Part shown: one piece after another, positions 9,190 to 17,169 of the stretch
How the letters are laid out: the number at the start of each line of letters is the position of its first letter
Position numbering within the stretch: the stretch's first letter is position 1
Position numbers and translations under genes: made by a program
The notes under the pieces: generated by a model
What the model was told of the DNA's origin: nothing
The model's input: the letters and a program-made list of their open reading frames with translations, nothing else
Database searches by the model: none
Origin: Candidatus Wallbacteria bacterium
GTDB taxonomy: Bacteria; Muiribacteriota; UBA6191; JACPRK01
Length of the DNA: 64,000 bases
Assembly (NCBI GenBank): GCA_016213845.1
Contig: JACQZN010000080.1
Coordinates: 37,872-101,871 of the forward strand
Direction: 5' to 3'

Positions 9190-10491
9190 ATGCTCATCCA
9201 GCGATTCGGCCTGCTCGCGCTCGCGTGCGCCTTCCTGCTCACCGGCAACGCCCTCGCCGCCTCCGAGCTGACGCTCGACCGGCTCGACCCGGCGGTGTTC
9301 ACCGTGCTGAAGGCCGAGGTGATCAAGGTCGTCGTGCTGCTGAAGCAGCCGCCGCGGCCGCTCGATCACGGCACCGGGACGGGGGCCGGCGGCCCCGACG
9401 AGGAGCGCGCAATCGCCCGTATCCGTGCGATGTCGCCGCAGCTCGCCGGCACGCAGCTCTCCATGGATCAGCGCATTCAGACCATCCGGACCATCGCCAG
9501 CCAAGGTGGCGTCGGCCCCATGGCGCGCGAGCAGGCTGTCAGCGCCATCGGCCAGGTGCTGGCAAGCACCGCCCACGGGGAATCCGTCCAGCGCGCGGCC
9601 GTGCTCGCCATCAAGGATATCGGCTACGGAAGCCGAACCGCGCCGCGCGTGGTTGCCGGACTGCTACGCCATACGGGCAATCCCATGGCCATCCGCATCG
9701 AGGCAATCCGCGCGTTGCGTCAGATCACCTGCTCCGGAACCGAGCAGGACGCGCTCGAGGCGCTCGCGGGCGTCATCAACAACACCGGCCACGGCGACTC
9801 CGTGCAGCACGAGGCCGTCGACGCCGTCGCGGCAATCGGCGGCGACAGCGTCCCCGCCGTTCAGCTGCTCTCTCGCGTCCTGGCCGACACGAGCCGCCCG
9901 ATCGAGGTCCGGCTTCGCACCATCTCCTCGATGCTGCAGCTTCGGGACCCTCAGGCCCGCGAGGAAGGCGTCCGCGGCCTGACGCAGTGCGTTTTGAACA
10001 GCGGCCACAGTGACCGGGTCCAGCTCGCCGCGGTCGAAGCGATCGCCTTCATCGGCCGCTTCTCGCTGTCGGCCATCTCGGCCTTCGGTCGCGTCTTGCA
10101 GCACACCGCCAACCCGATCGACGTCCGGCTGAGCATCCTGAACATGCTGGCCGCTTCGCCTGCTTCCAATGCCCGCGAGGCCCTGCAGGCAATTGCGAAC
10201 GTGTACCGAAACTCGGGCCACGCCGACCGGGTGCAGATCCGCGCGGCCCAGGCCGCCATCCGGCTCGGCGAGTCCGCGCCCGCCGACGCCGTCGAGGTCC
10301 TCGGCCTGCCCCTCCGCGGCCAGACCTTCGACCGCCAGGCGCGCATCGAAGCGATCCGGGGCCTGGCCCGCATTGGCCGCGGCCAGCGGCGCGCCGAGGA
10401 GATCCTCGAAGCCGTGCTAGCCGATTCCGGCCACGCCGACGACGTGCGGCGCACCGCCCAGGACGCCCTGAACCAGCTCTATCAGAACTGA
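9190..10491 (+). CDS. Exported HEAT-repeat protein
   Basis: Predicted protein of 433 residues from ATG 9190, which has AGAGAGG upstream and gives a signal peptide (MLIQRFGLLALACAFLLTGNALA); no lipobox. After residue 80 the protein is built from HEAT/PBS-lyase-like helical repeats of about 40 residues. Two motif types alternate: one with (S/T)GHxDxVQxxAVxAI (for example NSGHSDRVQLAAVEAI) and one with NPxxVRLxxIxxM. The regular alternation points to a curved solenoid that binds a partner protein. No catalytic motif is visible. It stands alone between tRNA-Ala and a convergent patatin-like gene. Confidence 0.85.
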   Translation: MLIQRFGLLALACAFLLTGNALAASELTLDRLDPAVFTVLKAEVIKVVVLLKQPPRPLDHGTGTGAGGPDEERAIARIRAMSPQLAGTQLSMDQRIQTIRTIASQGGVGPMAREQAVSAIGQVLASTAHGESVQRAAVLAIKDIGYGSRTAPRVVAGLLRHTGNPMAIRIEAIRALRQITCSGTEQDALEALAGVINNTGHGDSVQHEAVDAVAAIGGDSVPAVQLLSRVLADTSRPIEVRLRTISSMLQLRDPQAREEGVRGLTQCVLNSGHSDRVQLAAVEAIAFIGRFSLSAISAFGRVLQHTANPIDVRLSILNMLAASPASNAREALQAIANVYRNSGHADRVQIRAAQAAIRLGESAPADAVEVLGLPLRGQTFDRQARIEAIRGLARIGRGQRRAEEILEAVLADSGHADDVRRTAQDALNQLYQN

Positions 10492-10515
10492 CGCGCGGTC
10501 TGCCCTCTCGTCACC

Positions 10516-13371
10516 CTACGAGCCGCTGAGCCAGGCGTAGGGTGTCCACGTCCGCGGGCCAGTGCCGGCGCCGTCGATGGGCTCGAAGAGCTTCATGCCG
10601 ATGTGCTGGCCAAGCTTGCGATAGCATTCCCATTGCGCCTCGTCGAAGAACTGATCCAGGGTCGGTTCCTGCGGGAAGGCTGGGTGCGCCTGGTGATACT
10701 GCAGCAGATCGAGCGGCTCCTGGCCGACCAGCGTCGGCTTCACGTAGAGCAGGAGGCCCTCCCGCCTCCTGGGGCCGGGCTGCTCCGGGTAGACCACTCT
10801 CGCCAGCGCGGCGTGCGCCAGTGAGAAACGTCGCCGGCTGGGCTCCAGGACAGAGCGCTGGCCCCGACGAGGTCTGACGGGGCCCTCGAAGCTCTCGGCG
10901 GGCTCCAGGTGCCAGGCGCCGCGCCGCAACGCCTGCAGCTCTCCAAAGCTCGGACGCAGCTGCGGATGCAGGATGTCATCCAGTTCGGCTGCCGACATGA
11001 ACTCGATGTTGGTGCCGAAATCGATGCGGGCCTTGCGAACCAGGTTTGCCATCCCCTCCATCGAGTAGTCCGGGTCCTCCTCGGCATCGCAGAGCACGAT
11101 GCGCGTGAGCCTCCGGCGGATCAGCTCGTAGCCGCCCATGTTCTCGAAGTGGCCCCCGTCGGACAGGTACCACATGGGCCGTTCTACACCGTGGAACCTG
11201 GCGGTCCACTCGTCGAGCATATGCATCTGGATCGGGAACATCCCGTTGAGCAACCAGCTCATGTTCGAGAGCAGCCCCGCCCGGCGCGTGTACGCTTCCG
11301 GGCGGTCGACATCGCTATTCCACCAGCAGCCCATGCGAACGTTGAATGCGCCGCACAGGAACGCGTAACCCGGGCTGGTCTGGGCCCCGAGCCCGGTCGA
11401 AAAGGCCGCGCCCGAGATCCCGACCCACTGCGAGAGCGGGAGCGAGTCGGGCGAAATCGACTTGCCCGCCGGGAAGACCTCGAATCCCTTGGCCGTTTCT
11501 CGCACGGAACGGACTTTCGATCCGCCGTTCTCCCAGAGTGCGTGGTTACGCCGCCCGACAGTCAACCCTGCTGGACCGATGGCCATTCCCACGCCCTGGC
11601 GATCCCGGTTCGTGAGCTGTGATCGGCCGTCGATGGTTTCGTTGATGGTGGTGTTGAAAAGATGAATCGGGCCGCCGTAGTCGTAGGGTCTGTAATCCGC
11701 CATCGGCATGTCCTCGCCAGGCTCCACGTCCTGGACACTTGCTGCCTCAGGCTTCCAGCGCTTCGGGTTCGCCGCCCCCAGATAGGTCCTGGCTAGCCGG
11801 GCGCTGTAGATGTAATGGAGCGACGAGCTGTTGAGGAACAACCAGGCGCCGTGCATCGAGTAAGACAGGGCCAGTGCCAGCAGAATCGCTCCCAGCGTCC
11901 ACCCGAGGCTTCGGGCCTGGTCCTTGCCAGGACGGAGATAGTCGGGATTACTCCGTAGCTCGATGCCGATCCGATCCAGCGCCTGAGCGCCCGGCCGGAA
12001 CACGAGCTTGCGGCACTCGGCTGCGTCGAAGGCCTCGAAGGCCGGCACGCACCCAACGAACGTGATCCCGTGAGAGATGGCCGACAGCGTCACCGCCAGC
12101 GTCAGGGCCAGCACCAGTGCCCCGGCGGAGGCGAGCAGGCCCAATCCGGGAACGGCCTGGGCCTGCGACGGTCGGGCGATGTTCGCTCCGACCCGCTGCT
12201 GCAGGAACCAGCCGAGCAGGACCATCAGGGAGGGAAGCATGCTGACCTTCAGCTGCCAGCCTCCGTCCTCGGCGGTGCTGAGCATCGCGTACGCCGTCTG
12301 GCCAAAGGAGTCGATGGCGCCAAGGACTCCTAGACCGGCGCAGAGGACCAGCGTCGTCGCGAGCGACTCGGAGGCCCATCTTCGCATTTCGATGACGAGA
12401 TGGGTCTGGCTGGGGCCAGCCGCCGCCACGGCCTCGGGATCGTCTGCGTCCGCGATATTGAACTTTCGCGCGGTCGCCTTGCGGGCCATCCGCCAGAGAG
12501 TCACGGGCGGGACCACGACGAAGACGCTGCACGCCAAAGCGACGGCCATCAGATTCGCGCCGACTTCGACGCCTCGATGTGTGCCTGCATAGGCCCCGGC
12601 CGCCGCGACTCCAAGGCAGCCGAGGATGCTGGCGGATGCCGGATTCAACTTGCTGAAATCCTCCGAATGGACCAGCCAGTAGCTGATCCCGAGCGACACG
12701 GCGAGCACGGAGCCCGCCAGCGGCAGGACCATCCAGGGGCTCCACCAGATCGGCCCGCTCATGGCGACGAGGTCGCCCAGCGGGCCGTGCCAGACGAACC
12801 CAAGGCCGATGGCCTTGAGAAAGCCGGAGAACGCGAACCGCAGCGCGTGGCTGGCCAGGCAACCCATCAGGAGGAACACCGCGATCACCGCGTTCGTCGT
12901 CAACCAGTTCCGCAAGAGAACGGCTGCGAGAAAGTGCGTGTCGCCTGCCCTGCTTGGGTTGAGGTAGCGGGCGTGCTTGCGCAGCCAGGCTACCGGGGCC
13001 GACTCGGAGTTCTCGAGTTTCTGTTCAACCTCGCGCTGGATGTCGCCCGGTGCTGCCGCAGGGTTCTCGGTTCCCAGACTGCAGAACAGCCGCCCGAGAA
13101 AGGCGCCGGTGTAGCCCCCGCCCGACACGGTCGAGAGGAAGTCGAGCTTCCCGAGCAATCCCGTCCTGGAGGCCATCGACTGAAGGAGACCGAGCGAGAA
13201 CGTGGCGCTTCGTACGCCGCCTCCCGAAAGCGCCAGACCCGCGACATCGTCCACGGGCCACGTGCGGTCCCTCATGCCGCGGCGCCGCGCCAGCGCACCC
13301 TCCTCGCGCTTTCTGAGCGCCTCCGGATACAAGTCTTGCGCCTGTTCTTTGCTCGCAACCTCGTCGGCCAT
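10516..13371 (-). CDS. Membrane-embedded patatin-like phospholipase
   Basis: Predicted protein of 951 residues using ATG 13371, chosen because GGGGAGG sits just upstream; an ATG 42 nt earlier has no such site. The patatin features are split. The oxyanion loop GGGVRS is at residues 50-55 and the nucleophile motif STVSGGGY around S83. The catalytic aspartate is probably in LSDGGHFENMG near residue 736. Several hydrophobic segments (about residues 150-510) are inserted between the two halves. This gives a membrane-bound lipid acyl hydrolase of the large bacterial type. The substrate is unknown, but both catalytic residues are present. Confidence 0.88.
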   Translation of the reverse strand: MADEVASKEQAQDLYPEALRKREEGALARRRGMRDRTWPVDDVAGLALSGGGVRSATFSLGLLQSMASRTGLLGKLDFLSTVSGGGYTGAFLGRLFCSLGTENPAAAPGDIQREVEQKLENSESAPVAWLRKHARYLNPSRAGDTHFLAAVLLRNWLTTNAVIAVFLLMGCLASHALRFAFSGFLKAIGLGFVWHGPLGDLVAMSGPIWWSPWMVLPLAGSVLAVSLGISYWLVHSEDFSKLNPASASILGCLGVAAAGAYAGTHRGVEVGANLMAVALACSVFVVVPPVTLWRMARKATARKFNIADADDPEAVAAAGPSQTHLVIEMRRWASESLATTLVLCAGLGVLGAIDSFGQTAYAMLSTAEDGGWQLKVSMLPSLMVLLGWFLQQRVGANIARPSQAQAVPGLGLLASAGALVLALTLAVTLSAISHGITFVGCVPAFEAFDAAECRKLVFRPGAQALDRIGIELRSNPDYLRPGKDQARSLGWTLGAILLALALSYSMHGAWLFLNSSSLHYIYSARLARTYLGAANPKRWKPEAASVQDVEPGEDMPMADYRPYDYGGPIHLFNTTINETIDGRSQLTNRDRQGVGMAIGPAGLTVGRRNHALWENGGSKVRSVRETAKGFEVFPAGKSISPDSLPLSQWVGISGAAFSTGLGAQTSPGYAFLCGAFNVRMGCWWNSDVDRPEAYTRRAGLLSNMSWLLNGMFPIQMHMLDEWTARFHGVERPMWYLSDGGHFENMGGYELIRRRLTRIVLCDAEEDPDYSMEGMANLVRKARIDFGTNIEFMSAAELDDILHPQLRPSFGELQALRRGAWHLEPAESFEGPVRPRRGQRSVLEPSRRRFSLAHAALARVVYPEQPGPRRREGLLLYVKPTLVGQEPLDLLQYHQAHPAFPQEPTLDQFFDEAQWECYRKLGQHIGMKLFEPIDGAGTGPRTWTPYAWLSGS

Positions 13372-13602
13372 GGGAAAGCCTCCCCTCATTCGTTCGGCCA
13401 CCGGTAGCTCCATTGTGCCACGCGAGAGTGCCCGCGCAAGTCAGACCCGCGTGCCGGCTGCCTTCCGGAACCTCGCCTCCGGTCGGCCAGTCTGCTGGCA
13501 TCCTCCTTGCCTCTTGGAGGGCGACCCGCACGGGCAGCCGAGCGGACGAAGACGCGAAAGATGGCTACAGCAAAGGATCTCCGGGACGAAGGAAGGCAGG
13601 CG

Positions 13603-14274
13603 ATGAGCACTCGAGTCATGACAGCAGAGCCGACGGACCGTCCGGATTTCGAACAGCGCCACAAGCGCCGGAGTCTCTTCGAGGAGATCTGCCGGATTCG
13701 CGCCAACGCTCAACACCGCCGCATCCAGCGCGAGGCCCGGGCCAAGAGCTCCGGCGTGCCGCAAGCCGATTCCGACTGTGCCGAGGCACGAACCGCCCGC
13801 CACGAGCCCGCAACCGCTGCTTCAGTGAGGCGTGGCTGGCAGCTCCGGCGCCAGCTCGGGCGCGCCGTTCGCGTCGCCGCCGTGGCCATCCTGGTCTCCG
13901 CGTTCACCATCGGCTGGCTCGAGCGTGCCACGGCGTCCGCAGCCGGTGATGTCGCCCGCGGGTTCCTGGAGGCTGCCTCGCACGAGAGCTGGGGGGCGGG
14001 TCGCGACAAGTACTTCAGCTCCTGGCTCAAGGAAGTCGAGCCGCCCGATCGGTTCGCCCGGGACATCCAGCTGCTGGAGTCGAAGCTGGGACGGGTCGTC
14101 GGCTTCGAGCTGACACGGGCGACGCCGGCCTGGACCAGCCGCCAGTGCGACTTGCACTACAAAGTCACCTTCGAAAAGGGCCAGGCGCAGGGCTTCTTCG
14201 AGCTGCTGCGCGAGGATGGCCGCTGGGTCGTCGACACGTTTTGCTTCCTCGCGCCGCGGTGGAAGCGACTCTGA
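13603..14274 (+). CDS. Single-pass membrane protein upstream of a Flp-like pilin
   Basis: Predicted protein of 223 residues from ATG 13603 (GGAAGG upstream); an in-frame ATG at 13561 is possible. A basic N-terminal region of about 80 residues precedes one transmembrane helix (VAAVAILVSAFTIGWL). A C-terminal domain of about 115 residues ends in FELLREDGRWVVDTFCFL, a layout seen in NTF2-like or DUF4019-like extracytoplasmic domains; this is a shape match only. The pilin-like gene follows 30 bp later and probably shares the transcript, so a role in pilin assembly is possible. Confidence 0.75.
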   Translation: MSTRVMTAEPTDRPDFEQRHKRRSLFEEICRIRANAQHRRIQREARAKSSGVPQADSDCAEARTARHEPATAASVRRGWQLRRQLGRAVRVAAVAILVSAFTIGWLERATASAAGDVARGFLEAASHESWGAGRDKYFSSWLKEVEPPDRFARDIQLLESKLGRVVGFELTRATPAWTSRQCDLHYKVTFEKGQAQGFFELLREDGRWVVDTFCFLAPRWKRL

Positions 14275-14304
14275 CAACGCAAGCGTCACCAGGAGGAAGA
14301 TTCC

Positions 14305-14550
14305 ATGAGTCGAAGCAGCCGCGTCAATCGCAAGGGACAGGGGATGGTCGAGTGGACCTTGATTCTGGCGTTCATCGCGCTGACGGCGCACGCCGCGACG
14401 ATGCAGACCGGCGAAGGAATCGAGATGCTCTTCCAGGCCAACGCCGAGCGGCTGGGCTTCGAGTTCCGGGCGGCCGACGCCAGCGAGTTCGTAGCCAGCG
14501 CCGCCGACGAGGGCGGCATCGCGGCATCGGGACGCCAGCAGCGCTCCTGA
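14305..14550 (+). CDS. Flp/TadE-like small pilin
   Basis: Predicted protein of 81 residues with a strong ribosome binding site (AGGAGGA) before ATG 14305. The short basic leader ends in KGQG and is followed by MVEWTLILAFIAL, the GQG-(x)VE(Y/W) hydrophobic segment typical of Flp-type pilins and TadE-like pseudopilins. The prepilin peptidase encoded at 41799-43001 could process it. The C-terminal 40 residues are acidic and Ala-rich. No Tad ATPase or secretin is in the window. Small size makes the exact class uncertain. Confidence 0.7.
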   Translation: MSRSSRVNRKGQGMVEWTLILAFIALTAHAATMQTGEGIEMLFQANAERLGFEFRAADASEFVASAADEGGIAASGRQQRS

Positions 14551-14565
14551 GCCGGCGCGTGGTCG

Positions 14566-14640
14566 TGGTGGGCCCTAGGCGAATCGAACGCCTATCTACG
14601 GCTCCGGAGGCCGACGCTCTATCCGTTGAGCTAAGGGCCC
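14566..14640 (-). tRNA. tRNA-Arg (anticodon CCG)
   Basis: A 75-nt cloverleaf on the minus strand with encoded CCA. The acceptor GGGCCCT pairs perfectly with AGGGCCC. The anticodon loop CTCCGGA gives CCG, reading CGG. The T loop is TTCGATT. The outermost anticodon-stem pair (27-43) is a T-T mismatch. It lies antisense between the Flp-like pilin and the M50 protease gene. Confidence 0.95.
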
Positions 14641-14676
14641 GCACCCCTCCCGGCGACGGTCGCCGGACAGTGCGAG

Positions 14677-14705
14677 AGTCTATCCGGCGCCGCTCCGGGA
14701 GTCAA
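14677..14705 (-). promoter_or_regulatory. Sigma-70-like promoter of tRNA-Arg
   Basis: On the minus strand TTGACT (14700-14705), a 17-bp spacer, then TAGACT (14677-14682), 36 nt upstream of the tRNA 5' end. Confidence 0.7.
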
Positions 14706-14754
14706 CAGCCGCTTCGCCGGCCGTGTGCCACGGTGGCGCGTCGCCGATGGTAAA

Positions 14755-15477
14755 ATGACTCTCGTGATGGACCGCAACCGGATGATCCAGCTGGGGCTGC
14801 TCCTTCTCGTCTGGAGCTTCCTGCAACGGACGCCGAGGGGCGTGCCGCTGGGGACGGCCGCGCTCGAGCTGGCCTTGCAAGTGGCCGTGTTTGTGGTCGC
14901 CATCTGCCTCCACGAGTTCGCCCATGCCTTCGTCGCCACCCGGCTGGGCGATCCCACTCCCCGCATGACGGGCCGTTTGACCCTCGACCCGCGCGCCCAC
15001 CTCGACCCCCTCGGGACCTTGCTCATCCTCGTGGTCAACTTCGGCTTCGCGAAACCGGTGCTCACGAACCCGGCCTACTTTCGCCGGCCCGCTCGGGACT
15101 CGATCCTCGTCGCCTTGGCCGGTCCCGCGATGAATCTGGTGCTCTGCGCCGGCTCGATCATGGCCGTCCGTCAGCTCTTCCCCGACCTCATGATGGCCAC
15201 GACCTCCTGGTGGCCACTCTGGAAGCAGGCGCTCAAGTTCCTGCTGCTCTCCAGCGCCGTCCTCAACGCCGTGCTGGCCATTTTCAACCTGCTGCCGATC
15301 CCGCCCCTGGACGGCTCACACCTGCTGGAGCGGGCGCTCTCCGGACGCCAGCTCCTGGCCTACCGCCAGAACCAGATGCTGATCAGCATCGTCGGCCTGG
15401 TGCTGCTCATGGCGGGGCTCCTCTCACCGCTCTTCGCCGCCGTCGAGCGGCAGGTCCTGGTGCTCTGCGCCACCTGA
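14755..15477 (+). CDS. Site-2 protease family (M50) membrane metalloprotease
   Basis: Predicted protein of about 240 residues with four or more hydrophobic segments. The metal-binding HEFAH motif and the distal NLLPIPPLDG motif (third zinc ligand aspartate) identify the M50B subgroup of small site-2 proteases that cut within membrane helices. The frame has ATG at 14755, GTG at 14764 and ATG at 14767. TAAAAT at 14751-14756 lies 7 nt before the GTG, so a leaderless start at 14764 is likely. The pseudopilin fusion gene starts 10 bp downstream, suggesting one operon up to the FHA gene. The substrate is unknown. Confidence 0.9.
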   Translation: MTLVMDRNRMIQLGLLLLVWSFLQRTPRGVPLGTAALELALQVAVFVVAICLHEFAHAFVATRLGDPTPRMTGRLTLDPRAHLDPLGTLLILVVNFGFAKPVLTNPAYFRRPARDSILVALAGPAMNLVLCAGSIMAVRQLFPDLMMATTSWWPLWKQALKFLLLSSAVLNAVLAIFNLLPIPPLDGSHLLERALSGRQLLAYRQNQMLISIVGLVLLMAGLLSPLFAAVERQVLVLCAT

Positions 15478-15487
15478 GATCCGCCCC

Positions 15488-16483
15488 ATGTTCCCCGACG
15501 TGCTCCAGGGACTGCAGGCGTTCGCCGACCTGCCGGCGCTGGCGCAGCTGCCTTTCGTCGCCATCTTCGCGGGGCTCGTCGGCAGCTTTCTGAACGTCTG
15601 CATCTGGCGCATCCCTCGAGGCGAGTCGATCGTCTTCCCGCGTTCGCACTGCCCCAACTGCAACCACGTCCTGGAAGTGCCCGATCTGGTGCCCGTGCTC
15701 TCCTACGTCTGCCTGCGGGGACGGTGCCGCCACTGCCGCACGCCCTTCTCCCCCAGGTACATGCTCGTGGAGCTGGTCCTCATCCTCATCTGGAGCACCG
15801 CATTGCTCTGGTTCGGCTTCTCCTGGGCGTTCGCTGCAGTTGCCCTCACCGGCGTGGCAGCCATCGGAGGCACCGGCATCGCCCTGATGACGCGCTCGCT
15901 GAGACGATCGTCGGGCGGATTCACCTTCATCAGCATCCTGCTGGCGATGACGCTCTTCGCCATCTTCATCGGCCCCTTCCTCGACGTGCTCCGCACCGGC
16001 TGGATGGGCGCCGTGAAGAACCGCGAGTACCTCATCGCCTTCAACCTGGCCCGCGAGCGCCTCGAAGAGCTGCGCGTCATGCCGGTGCGCGCCGTCCGGG
16101 GCGACTGGGAAGTCTACGTCCACGGCCGGCGCCTGACCGACAACATCTTCCTCGACGAGTTCGGCCCGCTGGCCAAGCTGGGACAGAACGAGAAGCACTT
16201 CTACGAGAACTTCAGCGACGTGCTGACGGAGAGGACCCAGTTCCCGGAGTCCGTCCAGGAGAAGTTCGCGCGCGCCTACAAGCGCTACTACGGCCGGGAG
16301 TACCAGCTCTACCCGGCCGCCTACTCCGGCTTCGCCAGGGTCACCCGGGTCAAGGAGATCACGGACCCCTCCACGCCGGGCATCACTCTGCAGCAGATCA
16401 CCGTACGCGTCACCATCAACACCAAATTGACCAAGAACCGGACGATCGAGGTCTCCGGCATCCTGTCGGACCGCGGCCTATGA
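15488..16483 (+). CDS. Prepilin-peptidase N-domain fused to a pseudopilin
   Basis: Predicted protein of 331 residues. Residues 24-110 match the N-terminal (DiS_P_DiS) domain of type IV prepilin peptidases: GSFLNVCIWRIPRGES and a four-cysteine zinc site (C55, C58, C80, C83). The catalytic A24 domain with its two aspartates is absent. Instead residues 140-165 read RRSSGGFTFISILLAMTLF, a class III-signal-like pilin segment with G144 before F145, but with Ser at position 5 where pilins usually have Glu. A globular pseudopilin-like domain follows. Position-5 variants occur in minor pseudopilins of the GspK type. The gene overlaps the PulJ-like pseudopilin by ATGA. Confidence 0.85.
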   Translation: MFPDVLQGLQAFADLPALAQLPFVAIFAGLVGSFLNVCIWRIPRGESIVFPRSHCPNCNHVLEVPDLVPVLSYVCLRGRCRHCRTPFSPRYMLVELVLILIWSTALLWFGFSWAFAAVALTGVAAIGGTGIALMTRSLRRSSGGFTFISILLAMTLFAIFIGPFLDVLRTGWMGAVKNREYLIAFNLARERLEELRVMPVRAVRGDWEVYVHGRRLTDNIFLDEFGPLAKLGQNEKHFYENFSDVLTERTQFPESVQEKFARAYKRYYGREYQLYPAAYSGFARVTRVKEITDPSTPGITLQQITVRVTINTKLTKNRTIEVSGILSDRGL

Positions 16484-17121
16484 AGCGCGCCTTCACGCTG
16501 ATCGAGCTGCTCGTGAGCTTCGGCGTCAGTGTCGTGCTGCTCATCAGCATCTGGTTCTTCTACCACGGCGGCTCGCGAACCTGGAAGAGCGGCGAGCAGA
16601 AGGAGATTGTCAACGGACTTGCCAACACCGCGCTGGAGCGCATGGTGCGCGAGCTGCGCATGGCAGAGTCGGTCGTCGCCGTCAGGCCCAATGCCATCGA
16701 GTTCCAGAAGTTCCACGTCGGCACGGCCTCGGAAGAGGAAGGCCACACCTACACCGGCGAGCGGCCCGCCCTCGAGACGATCCGATACGAGCTCGTCAAG
16801 GAGAGCGAAAAGATGTGCCGGCTCGATCGCGCCGTCGGCCTCGAAAAGGCCGTCCCGATCTTCAGGGTCGAGCAGTGCAATCCCGAGATCTTCACGGCCT
16901 GGGTGCTCGAGGAGCGCGACCTGGAAAAGGACGACAACGTGCGCATGCACCCCTTCGACTTCACCCAGCAGATCGGCGGCGACGTCGGCCGCATCGTGCT
17001 CGTCGGCATTCGTCTCGCGATCTCCCAGCAGACGGACAACCTGGAGATTCTCACCAAGGCCTCCTTGCCCTCGGTCTACGCGCGCCTACTCCAGCCCGGC
17101 TGGAACACGGAAAAGCCCTAG
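16480..17121 (+). CDS. PulJ/PilW-like pseudopilin
   Basis: Predicted protein of 213 residues. The N-terminus MKRAFTLIELLVSFGVSVVL is a type IV pilin signal: short basic leader, AFTLIE with Glu at +5, then a hydrophobic helix. The residue before the cleavage point is Ala rather than the usual Gly, which still permits cleavage in some systems. The body has the RMVRELRMAESV region common to minor pseudopilins of the GspJ/PilW group. ATG 16480 overlaps the preceding stop (ATGA), so translation is coupled to the fusion gene. It is probably a minor component of a type II secretion or type IV pilus fibre. Confidence 0.85.
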   Translation: MKRAFTLIELLVSFGVSVVLLISIWFFYHGGSRTWKSGEQKEIVNGLANTALERMVRELRMAESVVAVRPNAIEFQKFHVGTASEEEGHTYTGERPALETIRYELVKESEKMCRLDRAVGLEKAVPIFRVEQCNPEIFTAWVLEERDLEKDDNVRMHPFDFTQQIGGDVGRIVLVGIRLAISQQTDNLEILTKASLPSVYARLLQPGWNTEKP

Positions 17122-17169
17122 CCCGGCGCCCCCGGGCCGATTGACGAACCGCTCCTCCCGTGGCAAAGC

